Part shown: positions 35,527 to 43,983 of the stretch, piece by piece
How positions within the stretch are numbered: position 1 is the first letter of the stretch
Layout: every line of letters begins with the position of its first letter
Assembly: GCF_017220215.1 (NCBI RefSeq)
Contig: NZ_CP071129.1
Coordinates: forward strand, 1,984,001-2,048,000
Direction: 5' to 3'
Length of the DNA: 64,000 nt
Source: Caballeronia sp. M1242
GTDB lineage: Bacteria; Pseudomonadota; Gammaproteobacteria; Burkholderiales; Burkholderiaceae
Made by a program: the position numbers and the translations under genes
The notes under the pieces: generated by a model
What the model was told of the DNA's origin: nothing
Database searches by the model: none
Seen by the model: only the letters and a program-made list of their open reading frames with translations

Positions 35527-35846
35527 AACGGCTCACGTGGGCACCCAACCTGATCACGGCACAACATTGGGTGAATGTGCTGGCGACAGCGGGCGTGCCG
35601 TGCGAGCTGCACAATCGCTATCTCAACGGTGCGCTAGGCGAGATCCCGGCCGATCAATGTTCACCGGAAATATGGATCGTCGACGATCGCGACGAAGCGC
35701 TGGCGCGCCGTCTGCTGGACCGCGCGCAAAAAGGGCCGGACGCGAACGCCCGGCCCTGGTTCTGCAAGCATTGCGGCGAACGGCTGGAGCCGCAGTTCAC
35801 CGTGTGCTGGCAATGTCAGACGGAGCGCGATCCGCTCGACGGCTGA
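35523..35846 (+). CDS. DUF2007 protein with C-terminal zinc ribbon
   Basis: 107 residues. The N-terminal part is a DUF2007-type signal-transducing fold ([20 protein letters not shown] then [17 protein letters not shown]). The C-terminal part carries two Cys-x2-Cys pairs (FCKHCGERL and VCWQC) that form a zinc ribbon. The biochemical role is unknown. Translational coupling to rsgA by a 4-bp overlap suggests, but does not prove, a ribosome-related role. Confidence 0.88.
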   Translation: MKRLTWAPNLITAQHWVNVLATAGVPCELHNRYLNGALGEIPADQCSPEIWIVDDRDEALARRLLDRAQKGPDANARPWFCKHCGERLEPQFTVCWQCQTERDPLDG

Positions 35847-35849
35847 CGC

Positions 35850-36788
35850 TCACGCTAGCCACACCGCGATGGTGAGCATCAGCAAGAGCAGCATCCACAG
35901 GATGACGGCGCGCCACACGAGGCCGACCGCCGATTGCAACGTGCGCGGCGTGCAGTCGTCGCCGACGGGAAGCGGGCTTGCATCGCCGACAGCGAGGGCT
36001 TCCACGCTCAACGGTTCGGCGAGCGGCCCCGCGAGTCGCGCGCCCAACGCGCCGCTGCCTGCGGCCAGCAGCACGCCGTCGTTCGAGTCCGGCCACTGGC
36101 GCGCATGGTTGCGCCACGCGTAGATCGCGTCCTCGAAGTTGCCGACGATCGCGAAGCCCATTGCGGTCAGGCGCGTCGGAATCCAGTCGATCACGAAGAA
36201 TGCCCGCTGCGCGAACGACGAGAACTCCGCGGTGCGCTCGGGGCTCGGCATCGCCCATGCACGCGCCAGATATTCGGCGATGCGATAGAACACCGCGCCC
36301 GCCGGACCGATCGGGATAAGAAACCAGAAGAACACGCCGAACACGTGCCGATGCGACGCGACCACCGCATGAACCAGCGTGTGCCGCACGATTTCGCTCA
36401 CGGGCATATCGACGGTATCCAGCCCGGTCCACTCCGTCAGCACTTCGCGCGCGCGCGGAACGTCGTCGTTATTGAGCGCGAGATGGATGTCGGTGAAATA
36501 GTGGCTGAACTGGCGAAAGCCGAGCGTGAAGTACACGATCACCACGTTCCACAAAAACGCGAGAACGAAGTTGATGCGATACAACACGTAATAGACGAGG
36601 CCGACCGCGAGCGTCCACGGCAATACGACCAGCAGCCACGCGAGAACGCCGTGCTTGGGCTTGCCGGCATCGAAGCCGTGCGCGGTGGATTCCGCGTGAT
36701 ACTGAAGCAACGACGAAACAGGATTGTGCGGCGACAAGGCACGCACTTGCTCGATGATAAGAGCCAGCAATACGGAGAAAAAAGTCAT
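35850..36788 (-). CDS. CobD/CbiB-like integral membrane protein
   Basis: 312 residues with about five hydrophobic segments, starting MTFFSVLLALIIEQVRALSP. It belongs to the CobD/CbiB (adenosylcobinamide-phosphate synthase) superfamily, also related to AmpE. No other cobalamin gene is near, so a true cobalamin role is doubtful and the member may do something else. It converges on the DUF2007 gene with a 3-bp gap. Confidence 0.85.
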   Translation of the reverse strand: MTFFSVLLALIIEQVRALSPHNPVSSLLQYHAESTAHGFDAGKPKHGVLAWLLVVLPWTLAVGLVYYVLYRINFVLAFLWNVVIVYFTLGFRQFSHYFTDIHLALNNDDVPRAREVLTEWTGLDTVDMPVSEIVRHTLVHAVVASHRHVFGVFFWFLIPIGPAGAVFYRIAEYLARAWAMPSPERTAEFSSFAQRAFFVIDWIPTRLTAMGFAIVGNFEDAIYAWRNHARQWPDSNDGVLLAAGSGALGARLAGPLAEPLSVEALAVGDASPLPVGDDCTPRTLQSAVGLVWRAVILWMLLLLMLTIAVWLA

Positions 36789-36889
36789 GCGAAGCGCCGA
36801 AACAGTCGGTTGATTCGAGTTTCGCGTAACGATATCACAGCGCCTTGCGCGTTTTGTACGATCGGTCGCTGCGCGCGTTGCGAGCGTGG

Positions 36890-37594
36890 CTAACGTGCAG
36901 CGAGGAAGCGATAGAAATTGCGCAACATGCCGGCTGTCGCGCCCCAGATGAAGTACGGTGCCTTGCCTTCGGACGGCGTGTACGGCATCGCGAAGAACCG
37001 CCGCTCGCCGCCTTCCCAGCGAAACACGCGCACTTCGTGGTTCGCCGGATTCATGAGCCACGCGAGCGGCACTTCGAAGATATCGGCGACTTCGCTCGTG
37101 TCGGCCTGCAACGTGAACGGCGGATAGACGAGCGCGACGACCGGCGTCACGCGAAAGCCCGTGCCGGTCAGATAGTCGGGCATCGCGCCGATGACTTCGC
37201 AATGCTCCGCGCCGAGGCCGACTTCCTCGCGCGCTTCGCGTAGCGCGGTGGCGGCGGCATCGGCGTCTTCGGGTTCGCGGCGTCCGCCAGGGAAGCTGAT
37301 CTGGCCGGCATGGTCGGAGAGATGATCGGCTCGCTGAGTCAACAGCACAGTCAGCCCGCCCTCGCGCACGACGAGCGGCACGAGCACCGACGCGACGCGC
37401 GGATCGCCGCCGATCGCCTTGATGCGCTGCTCGGGCGGCTCCTGCGTCCAGTCGAGTTCTTTCGTGAAGCGTTCGCGCAGTCCATCCGGCGTCAGGCGTT
37501 CCGGCGGAATGGGCGGCATGGCTTCGCCCGTCGATACAACGGGCATCTGTTCGGGTTCGAGAATGCGCGGAGTCGATGTCTTGCCAGTGGACAC
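36890..37594 (-). CDS. CoA pyrophosphatase-type Nudix hydrolase (NudL-like)
   Basis: About 234 residues. The Nudix box is GGRREPEDADAAATALREAR followed by EEVGL, which fits GX5EX7REUXEEXGU, and the NudL/PCD1 signature LTQRADHLSDHAGQISFPGG lies before it. Such enzymes cleave CoA and its derivatives to phosphopantetheine and ADP. The start is uncertain: GTG 37594 fits the family length best; GTG 37633 lies against the rplS terminator; ATG 37546 is also possible. Confidence 0.88.
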   Translation of the reverse strand: MSTGKTSTPRILEPEQMPVVSTGEAMPPIPPERLTPDGLRERFTKELDWTQEPPEQRIKAIGGDPRVASVLVPLVVREGGLTVLLTQRADHLSDHAGQISFPGGRREPEDADAAATALREAREEVGLGAEHCEVIGAMPDYLTGTGFRVTPVVALVYPPFTLQADTSEVADIFEVPLAWLMNPANHEVRVFRWEGGERRFFAMPYTPSEGKAPYFIWGATAGMLRNFYRFLAAR

Positions 37595-37641
37595 GGGTCT
37601 CAAGCCTGAGTGTGGAAGATACGATTTGAACACACCAAAGA

Positions 37642-37668
37642 AAAAAGCACCCGCGAGGGGTGCTTTTT
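37642..37668 (-). terminator. Intrinsic terminator of the rpsP-rimM-trmD-rplS operon
   Basis: An 11-bp stem AAAAAGCACCC / GGGTGCTTTTT with loop GCGAG. On the minus strand the T-run is followed by TTCTTTGG. It lies 26 bp after rplS and nearly reaches the Nudix gene leader. Confidence 0.92.
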
Positions 37669-37693
37669 CCGGTGCGACTGCGCTGCTGAGAGC

Positions 37694-38083
37694 TTACTCG
37701 GCGGCGGTAGCGGCACGGTCCTTCGAGACCAGCTTTTCCTTGATTCGAGCCGACTTGCCCGAGCGCTCGCGCAGGTAGTACAGCTTCGCGCGACGAACGT
37801 CACCGCGACGCTTCACGACGATGCTCGCGAGCAGCGGCGAGTAGGTCTGGAACGTACGCTCGACGCCTTCGCCCGACGAAATCTTGCGGACGATGAAGTT
37901 CGAGTTCAGGCCACGATTGCGCTTTGCGATCACGACGCCTTCGTAAGCCTGCACGCGCTTGCGCGTACCTTCGACGACGTTCACGTTGACGACGACCGTG
38001 TCGCCCGGACCGAAGTCGGGGATGGCCTTCTCGCCCAGCACGCGTGCGATCTCTTCCTTCTCGAGTTGTTCAATCAGATTCAT
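37694..38083 (-). CDS. rplS: 50S ribosomal protein L19
   Basis: 129 residues, about ten longer than the E. coli protein because of a short C-terminal tail ([11 protein letters not shown]). The L19 core is plain ([31 protein letters not shown] end). It sits at the 30S/50S interface. Last gene of the operon, followed by a strong terminator. Confidence 0.97.
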   Translation of the reverse strand: MNLIEQLEKEEIARVLGEKAIPDFGPGDTVVVNVNVVEGTRKRVQAYEGVVIAKRNRGLNSNFIVRKISSGEGVERTFQTYSPLLASIVVKRRGDVRRAKLYYLRERSGKSARIKEKLVSKDRAATAAE

Positions 38084-38216
38084 TACTGACTCCTTGTGCC
38101 ATCTTGCCGGAGTTGTGTGCCTCGACTTCTGGTAATGAGGCCCCGGTAGAGGATGGGTTCACTTCCGGCGCCGATGTTGGTCGGCGCCCCCATTTGTCCC
38201 GCTCGTCGCCCGAAGC

Positions 38217-38987
38217 TTATTGCGGCTTCGACGCGTCCTTCGCGAGACTTGCAAGCCACGCCTCGTCGGCACGGCTCAGCAACTTGCTTTTGCGCGCCCG
38301 CTCGATCAGATCGGGCCGCTTGATGAACGTATTGCGTAATGCTTCGCGCCTGCGCCAGGCGTCGATTTCCTTGTGGTGGCCGCCGAGCAGCACATCCGGC
38401 ACGCGCACGCCTTCGTATTCCTCCGGGCGCGTGTAGTGCGGACAGTCGAGTAACACGTCGACGAAACTGTCCTGCACCGCCGATTGCGCGTCGTTCAGCA
38501 CGCCGGGCAAGTGGCGCACGACCGCGTCCATCAGCGCCATGGCCGGCAATTCGCCGCCCGACAGCACGAAGTCGCCGAGGCTCACTTCCTCGTCCACCAC
38601 GCGATCGATCAAACGCTGGTCGATCGCTTCGTACCGGCCGCACAACAACACAAGGCCGGGTTCCTGCGAGAAACGCATCACGCGATCATGGTCCAGCTTC
38701 GCGCCCTGCGGCGACATCATCACGACGCGCGTGTTCTCGATGCCTTGCTCGCGCTGCGCTGTCTTGGCCGCATCGATCGCGTCTTCCAGCGGACGCGCCA
38801 GCATGACCATGCCGGGGCCGCCGCCGTAAGGACGGTCGTCGATGGTGCGGTAGTTGTCTGTCGTGAAATCGCGCGGATTCCACGTACGCAAACCGAACCG
38901 CCCCTGCTTCACCGCCCGGCTGGTAATACCCCAGTCGGTCAGCGCGCGAAACATCTCGGGAAAGAGCGTCACGACATCGAACTGCAT
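38217..38987 (-). CDS. trmD: tRNA (guanine37-N1)-methyltransferase
   Basis: 256 residues. It makes m1G37 in tRNAs using S-adenosylmethionine. The knotted SPOUT motifs are visible: [40 protein letters not shown] and [21 protein letters not shown]. It is placed in the standard order after rimM with a 28-bp gap; 133 bp separate it from rplS. Confidence 0.97.
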   Translation of the reverse strand: MQFDVVTLFPEMFRALTDWGITSRAVKQGRFGLRTWNPRDFTTDNYRTIDDRPYGGGPGMVMLARPLEDAIDAAKTAQREQGIENTRVVMMSPQGAKLDHDRVMRFSQEPGLVLLCGRYEAIDQRLIDRVVDEEVSLGDFVLSGGELPAMALMDAVVRHLPGVLNDAQSAVQDSFVDVLLDCPHYTRPEEYEGVRVPDVLLGGHHKEIDAWRRREALRNTFIKRPDLIERARKSKLLSRADEAWLASLAKDASKPQ

Positions 38988-39015
38988 CGCCCTCTCCGTG
39001 TTCTGCCGATGGCTT

Positions 39016-39744
39016 TCAATAATCGGCGTCCCAGTCGACGACGATACGCTTCGCCGCCCGATCCACCGTCTTCACGTACACGCCGACGAACGGAATGAGC
39101 CGCTCACCGGTGACGGGCTCGCCATCCTTGTTCGTGGCCGGGTACTCGACCCGCAGGATAGAGTGCGCGCCGTTGTCGATCATGTCGGCAACGCGGCCAA
39201 GCGCCACGCCCGCTTCGTTTTCGACATCGAGGCCGATCAGATCGACCCAGTAGAACTCGTCTTCGTCGTCGAGCTTTGGAAAGTCGCTGCGCGCGATGTG
39301 CACCGCGTAGCCTTTCAGCGTCAGCGCCGCGTCGCGGTCGTCGCTACCCGCCAGACTCGCGACGATCGAATCTCCGTGCACCTTCGACTGCAGACGGCGC
39401 GCGGACTTGCGATCGCGATTCTTGACGAGCCACCAGCGCTTGGCCGTGAGCAGCGCGTCGCCGCCCGACTTGCCGTGCGCATGCGGCATGACCTTGACCC
39501 AGCCCTTCAGGCCGTAGGCATCCACGATGAAACCGACTTCGACTGCATCTTCCGGCAGATGCTCCGCCGGCTCGATGCCCTCGACGCCTTCGGGCTTGCC
39601 TGCGCCCGAAACGCCGGCCGCCACGCGGCGCGCGCCCGGCTTGCGGACGAACGCGCCGAACGTGGCGGCACCTTCCTGTTGCCCCGGCTTCGGTTGACTG
39701 ACGGAACCGGACTCGTGGCCGTTTTGGGGATCACGCGCGGGCAT
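39016..39744 (-). CDS. rimM: Ribosome maturation factor RimM
   Basis: 242 residues, with about 70 N-terminal residues more than the E. coli form. The core ([20 protein letters not shown] and the PRC-barrel end [20 protein letters not shown]) is typical. RimM binds S19 during 30S maturation. ATG 39744 has AAAGGT upstream; a start at the Val of VEVGF is not excluded. The N-terminal extension is Gly/Pro/Lys-rich and probably disordered. Confidence 0.94.
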   Translation of the reverse strand: MPARDPQNGHESGSVSQPKPGQQEGAATFGAFVRKPGARRVAAGVSGAGKPEGVEGIEPAEHLPEDAVEVGFIVDAYGLKGWVKVMPHAHGKSGGDALLTAKRWWLVKNRDRKSARRLQSKVHGDSIVASLAGSDDRDAALTLKGYAVHIARSDFPKLDDEDEFYWVDLIGLDVENEAGVALGRVADMIDNGAHSILRVEYPATNKDGEPVTGERLIPFVGVYVKTVDRAAKRIVVDWDADY

Positions 39745-39833
39745 CAGCGAACCTTTGGGCGAATATGGAATGACCGAGCGACAGCCACGCTTGACGGCGT
39801 GACGCGCCACTCAATCGACAAGCACAAGACAGC

Positions 39834-40088
39834 TTAAGCAGCCGGCTGAGCTTGCTTCGACTGCTTGACCAGACGCTCGACGGTCGGCGACAGTTGCGCG
39901 CCGACGCCTTGCCAGTAGGTCAGGCGATCTTGAGCGATACGCAGCGATTCGCCTTTCGTGGCGACCGGGTTGTAGAAACCCACGCGCTCGATGAAGCGGC
40001 CGTCACGGCGGCTACGCGAATCGGTTGCGACGATGTTGTAGAACGGGCGCTTCTTCGAGCCGCCACGAGCCAAGCGGATGATGACCAT
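39834..40088 (-). CDS. rpsP: 30S ribosomal protein S16
   Basis: 84 residues with the S16 start [20 protein letters not shown] and [19 protein letters not shown]. First gene of the rpsP-rimM-trmD-rplS operon. The leader is about 200 bp and holds the promoter. Confidence 0.98.
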   Translation of the reverse strand: MVIIRLARGGSKKRPFYNIVATDSRSRRDGRFIERVGFYNPVATKGESLRIAQDRLTYWQGVGAQLSPTVERLVKQSKQAQPAA

Positions 40089-40289
40089 GCTGAAATCCTT
40101 GAAAACCGGGGTTCGGAACTACCAGAACACGCGATTATAACGGGAATCCGAAGCCCTAACAAACACTTAACGCATTTTTTGCTGGCAACGTGCAGCGCCG
40201 GGAGCCGCCGCGACCGAAATGTCGCGTTCTGTCTACGCCGCGCGCCGCATCGTAAAATGACGAATCTGCACTTATCACCGCTCTCCAAG

Positions 40290-40793
40290 ATGACTTCCTC
40301 GTCCGTTGCCGCGCAGTCCGAGTCCAAGCCTGCGGGCAAGGCGGCTCCGCCCTACTTCCGTTCGAAAACGCTGACCGCCGCGCTCGCGTTCCTGTTCGGC
40401 AGCATCGGGCTTCACCGCTTCTATCTGTATGGCATGCGCGACAAGTACGGCTGGGCGCATATCGTGGGGATCGCGATGGGCGCGGTCGGCTATCTGCTGC
40501 TCGCCGCGACCGAGCGTACGTCGGTGCTCGGCTGGGCGCTCGCCCTGCCGGGCGCGGTGTCGCTGCTCGCGGCATTTCTCTCGGCAATCGTCTACGGACT
40601 GCGGCCCGACGCGAAGTGGGACGCGCAGTTCAACGCCCATACCGGCCGTCAAAGCCATTCGGGCTGGACGGTGATCTTCGTGGTGATCTTCTCGCTGCTG
40701 ATCGGCGCGTTCCTTCTGATGACGGGCCTTGCCCTGACGTTCCAGACGTATTTCGAAGGCCAGGTGGAAGCCGCCAAGACGCTGTCGCAATAA
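40290..40793 (+). CDS. TM2-domain membrane protein
   Basis: 167 residues from ATG 40290. The TM2 signature is clear (AALAFLFGSIGLHRFYLYGM) followed by two more hydrophobic stretches and a last pair near the C-terminus (VIFVVIFSLLIGAFLLMTGL). The function of TM2 proteins in bacteria is unclear. An alternative start at ATG 40257 adds 11 residues. It converges on the radical SAM gene with a 2-bp gap. Confidence 0.87.
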   Translation: MTSSSVAAQSESKPAGKAAPPYFRSKTLTAALAFLFGSIGLHRFYLYGMRDKYGWAHIVGIAMGAVGYLLLAATERTSVLGWALALPGAVSLLAAFLSAIVYGLRPDAKWDAQFNAHTGRQSHSGWTVIFVVIFSLLIGAFLLMTGLALTFQTYFEGQVEAAKTLSQ

Positions 40794-40795
40794 GG

Positions 40796-41935
40796 TCAGA
40801 ATAGGTTCAGCTGGCCGCCAGCGGCAGGCACCGCCGCCCGCTGGGCCTTCGCGCTCGCTGGCCGCTGGAACTCCGACATATCCAGAATGCCGCGATTGCG
40901 CAGGTTTAGACCGAGCCGCTTCGTCGCCTGACTAAAGCGCTGTTTCAGCATGTCCGCCCACAAGCCCTCGCCCTTCATGCGCGTGGCGAAGTCCGAGTCG
41001 TAGTCCTTGCCGCCGCGCATGTCGCGCACGCGGCTCATCACGCGGTCCGCGCGATCCGGGAAATGCGCGGCGAGCCAGTCCTTGAAAAGCGGCGCCACTT
41101 CCCACGGCAGGCGCAGCACGATATAGCTCGCCGTGGTCGCGCCCGCCTCCGCGCACGCTTCCAGCACGCGTTCGAGGTCCGGTTCCGTGACGAACGGGAT
41201 CACCGGCGCGATGCTCACGCCAACCGGAATGCCCGCCTCCGCGAGCGTGCGAATGGTGCGCAGCCGGCGCGACGGCGTGGCGGCGCGCGGTTCGAGCGTG
41301 CGCGCGATGTCGGCATCGAGCGTCGTGACGGTGATCGCCGCCATGAACTGCTTACGTTCGGCCATGGGCGCGAGCAGGTCGATATCGCGTTCGATCAGCG
41401 ACGACTTCGTGATCGCCCCGAACGGATGCCCGCAGTCGTGAAGAATCTCGATCACCCGCCGCGTCAGCTTAAGATCGCGCTCGACCGGCTGATACGCGTC
41501 CGTATTGACGCCGAGCGCGATGGGATCCGGCTGGTAGCTCGGCTTCGCCAGCTCGCGCTCGAGCAACTCGCCGGCGTTGATTTTCGCGTAGATGCGGCTT
41601 TCGAAATCCAGTCCCGGCGAGAGGCCGAGATAGCTGTGAGTCGGACGCGCGAAGCAATAGATGCAGCCGTGTTCGCAGCCACGGTATGGGTTCAACGAAA
41701 CGGTGAATGGAATGTCCGGCGAGTTGTTGCGCGTGAGAATGCTCTTCGCGCGTTCCTCGAAAACCTGCGTGCGTAGCGGCGGCGAGCCTTCCCCGTCGGC
41801 GGTTTCCTGCGTCCAGCCGTCGTCGACGCGCTCGCGCTCGTCCTTCTCGTAGCGGCCCTGAAGGTTGGACACAGCGCCGCGCCCCTTCAGCGGCGAAGGC
41901 GGCGCGACAGGGAATTCATCGTCCGGCGTGGGCAT
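40796..41935 (-). CDS. Radical SAM protein, PA0069/SplB-like family
   Basis: 379 residues. The radical SAM cluster motif is CEHGCIYCFARPTH, followed by SAM-binding elements (NTDAYQPVERDLKLTR, ITVTTLDADIARTLEPRAAT). The family is a relative of spore photoproduct lyase (SplB), but its substrate is unknown. ATG 41935 is preceded 29 bp upstream by a perfect LexA box, so it is probably SOS induced. From memory, the Pseudomonas aeruginosa member PA0069 was reported in the LexA regulon. Confidence 0.9.
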   Translation of the reverse strand: MPTPDDEFPVAPPSPLKGRGAVSNLQGRYEKDERERVDDGWTQETADGEGSPPLRTQVFEERAKSILTRNNSPDIPFTVSLNPYRGCEHGCIYCFARPTHSYLGLSPGLDFESRIYAKINAGELLERELAKPSYQPDPIALGVNTDAYQPVERDLKLTRRVIEILHDCGHPFGAITKSSLIERDIDLLAPMAERKQFMAAITVTTLDADIARTLEPRAATPSRRLRTIRTLAEAGIPVGVSIAPVIPFVTEPDLERVLEACAEAGATTASYIVLRLPWEVAPLFKDWLAAHFPDRADRVMSRVRDMRGGKDYDSDFATRMKGEGLWADMLKQRFSQATKRLGLNLRNRGILDMSEFQRPASAKAQRAAVPAAGGQLNLF

Positions 41936-41963
41936 TGCGGTCACAGAGTTGCGTCTTGAAGTA

Positions 41964-41979
41964 CTGTACAAATATACAG
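41964..41979. promoter_or_regulatory. Perfect LexA SOS box upstream of the radical SAM gene
   Basis: CTGT-ACAAATAT-ACAG is an exact match to the CTGT-N8-ACAG consensus, within a wider palindrome TACTGTACAAATATACAGTA. It lies 29 bp before the start codon of the radical SAM gene and 27 bp after the stop of the lrp-type gene on the same strand. Confidence 0.85.
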
Positions 41980-42006
41980 TATCGCGCCGCGACCGCAAAC
42001 AGTTTT

Positions 42007-42495
42007 TTAGACGTCGACCGGAATGGTCAGCGTCTCCTTGATCTCCTCCATCACCACGTAGCTTTTCGACTGCACGGCTCCGGGCAGTTGCAAAAGAATG
42101 TCGCCGAGCAGCTTGCGGTAGTCGGCCATTTCGCCGATGCGCGCCTTAATCAGATAGTCGAAATCGCCCGAAACGAGATGGCATTCGAGCACTTCGGGAA
42201 TGCGCTGAACCTCGCGCCGGAACTGGTCGAACATGTTGCCGCTTTTGTGATCCAGCGTGATTTCGACGAACACGAGCAGCGCCGCGCCCAATTGCGCGGG
42301 GTTCACGCGCGCGTAGTAGCCGGTGATCACGCCGTCGCGCTCCATGCGCCGCACGCGCTCGATGCACGGCGTCACCGACAGTCCGACTCGCTCCGCGAGA
42401 TCCTTCATCGCGATGCGCCCGTCCTGCTGCAGGATGCTCAAAATCTTGTGATCGAGTTTATCGAGCGTCCGAAGCGGATTTCGCTGCGTTCTCAT
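42007..42495 (-). CDS. Lrp/AsnC family regulator, probable regulator of dadA
   Basis: 162 residues. The N-terminal HTH is LDKLDHKILSILQQDGRIAM then KDLAERVGLSVTPCIERVRR; the C-terminal RAM domain follows (ISGYYARVN-type region, HLVSGDFDYLIKARIGEMA). It is divergent from dadA across a 142-bp AT-rich gap, the usual arrangement for an Lrp protein that controls D-alanine catabolism in response to alanine or leucine. Confidence 0.94.
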   Translation of the reverse strand: MRTQRNPLRTLDKLDHKILSILQQDGRIAMKDLAERVGLSVTPCIERVRRMERDGVITGYYARVNPAQLGAALLVFVEITLDHKSGNMFDQFRREVQRIPEVLECHLVSGDFDYLIKARIGEMADYRKLLGDILLQLPGAVQSKSYVVMEEIKETLTIPVDV

Positions 42496-42637
42496 CGTTT
42501 CCTTCCTGAAAATCCGCGAAATACAATAACTAAAACTGCCTTACTGCCAATAGTATAGGCGATAACACTAGCCGGACAATCCGTCGCAGCCCTCGCGCGA
42601 TTCGCGACTGTCCAGTCGGATCGGAAACGGAGATCAC

Positions 42638-43930
42638 ATGCGAATCGTTATTCTGGGAAGCGGCGTCGTCGGCGTGACGAGCGCGTATTACCTTGCGCGC
42701 GCCGGGCACGAAGTCACGGTCATCGACCGCGAATCCGGCCCCGCGCTCGAAACCAGTTTCGCCAATGCGGGACAGATTTCGCCGGGCTACGCGTCGCCGT
42801 GGGCCGCGCCGGGCGTGCCGCTCAAGGCCGTCAAATGGATGTTCGAAAAGCACGCGCCGCTCGCCATCCGCCTCGACGGCACGATGAGCCAGCTGCAGTG
42901 GATGTGGCAGATGCTGCGCAACTGCACGCAGGAGCGCTACACGGTGAACAAAGGCCGCATGGTGCGCCTCGCCGAATACAGCCGCGACTGCCTGCAAGCG
43001 TTGCGCGCGGACACCGGCATCCAATACGAAGGCCGCACCGGCGGCACGTTGCAGGTATTCCGCACGCAGCAGCAGTTGGACGGCGCGGCGAAAGACATCG
43101 CGGTATTGAAGGACGCCAACGTGCCGTTCGAACTGCTGTCGGCGGCGGAGCTGGCGAAGGCCGAGCCGGCGCTCGCCGCCGTATCGCACAAGCTGACGGG
43201 CGGCCTGCGCCTGCCGAACGACGAAACCGGCGACTGCCAGATGTTCACCACGCGCTTGGCCGCGATGGCCGAAGCGCTCGGCGTCGAGTTCCGCTACAAC
43301 ACGCCGATCGACGCGCTGCGCGTGAGCAACGGCCGCATCGCCGGCGTGCAATGCGGGAGCGAACTTATCACGGCGGATTCGTATGTCGTCGCGCTCGGGT
43401 CGTATTCGCCGAAGCTGCTCGGCGATCTCGTCAAGATTCCGGTGTATCCGCTGAAGGGCTATTCGATTACCGCGCCGATCGTCGATGCGACGCGCGCGCC
43501 GGTTTCCACCGTGCTCGACGAAACGTACAAGATCGCGATCACGCGTTTCGACGACCGCATTCGCGTCGGTGGCATGGCGGAGATCGTCGGCTATGACAAG
43601 ACGCTCAAGCAGGCGCGCCGCGAGACGCTCGAAATGTGCGTGAACGACCTGTTCCCCGGCGGCGGCGATACCGCAAGCGCGAGCTTCTGGACCGGCCTGC
43701 GCCCGATGACGCCGGACGGCACGCCGATCGTCGGCCGCACGCCCGTGCCCAATCTCTTCCTCAACACCGGCCACGGCACGCTCGGCTGGACGATGTCGTG
43801 CGGTTCGGGCCAGTTGCTCGCCGATCTGATGTCCGGCAGGCAGCCGGCAATCCGCTCGGACGACTTGTCGGTGCATCGCTACTTCGGCGATGCAAGCGTT
43901 ACCGGGCGACCGACTTACGCCGACGCCTGA
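42638..43930 (+). CDS. dadA: D-amino acid dehydrogenase small subunit
   Basis: 430 residues, usual length. An FAD-dependent membrane-associated enzyme that deaminates D-alanine and other D-amino acids, passing electrons to quinone. The Rossmann motif [20 protein letters not shown] and the ends [17 protein letters not shown] and [20 protein letters not shown] are typical. It is followed by an intrinsic terminator. No alanine racemase gene is adjacent. Confidence 0.96.
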   Translation: MRIVILGSGVVGVTSAYYLARAGHEVTVIDRESGPALETSFANAGQISPGYASPWAAPGVPLKAVKWMFEKHAPLAIRLDGTMSQLQWMWQMLRNCTQERYTVNKGRMVRLAEYSRDCLQALRADTGIQYEGRTGGTLQVFRTQQQLDGAAKDIAVLKDANVPFELLSAAELAKAEPALAAVSHKLTGGLRLPNDETGDCQMFTTRLAAMAEALGVEFRYNTPIDALRVSNGRIAGVQCGSELITADSYVVALGSYSPKLLGDLVKIPVYPLKGYSITAPIVDATRAPVSTVLDETYKIAITRFDDRIRVGGMAEIVGYDKTLKQARRETLEMCVNDLFPGGGDTASASFWTGLRPMTPDGTPIVGRTPVPNLFLNTGHGTLGWTMSCGSGQLLADLMSGRQPAIRSDDLSVHRYFGDASVTGRPTYADA

Positions 43931-43950
43931 CATTCGAACCGGCTGATTGA

Positions 43951-43982
43951 ACGACGGCGCCTGCACAGGCGCCGTCGTCGTT
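43951..43982 (+). terminator. Intrinsic terminator after dadA
   Basis: An 11-bp stem ACGACGGCGCC / GGCGCCGTCGT (43951-43961, 43968-43978) followed by CGTTTT. It also faces the end of the convergent acyl-CoA dehydrogenase gene, which stops at 43984. Confidence 0.85.
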
Positions 43983-43983
43983 T

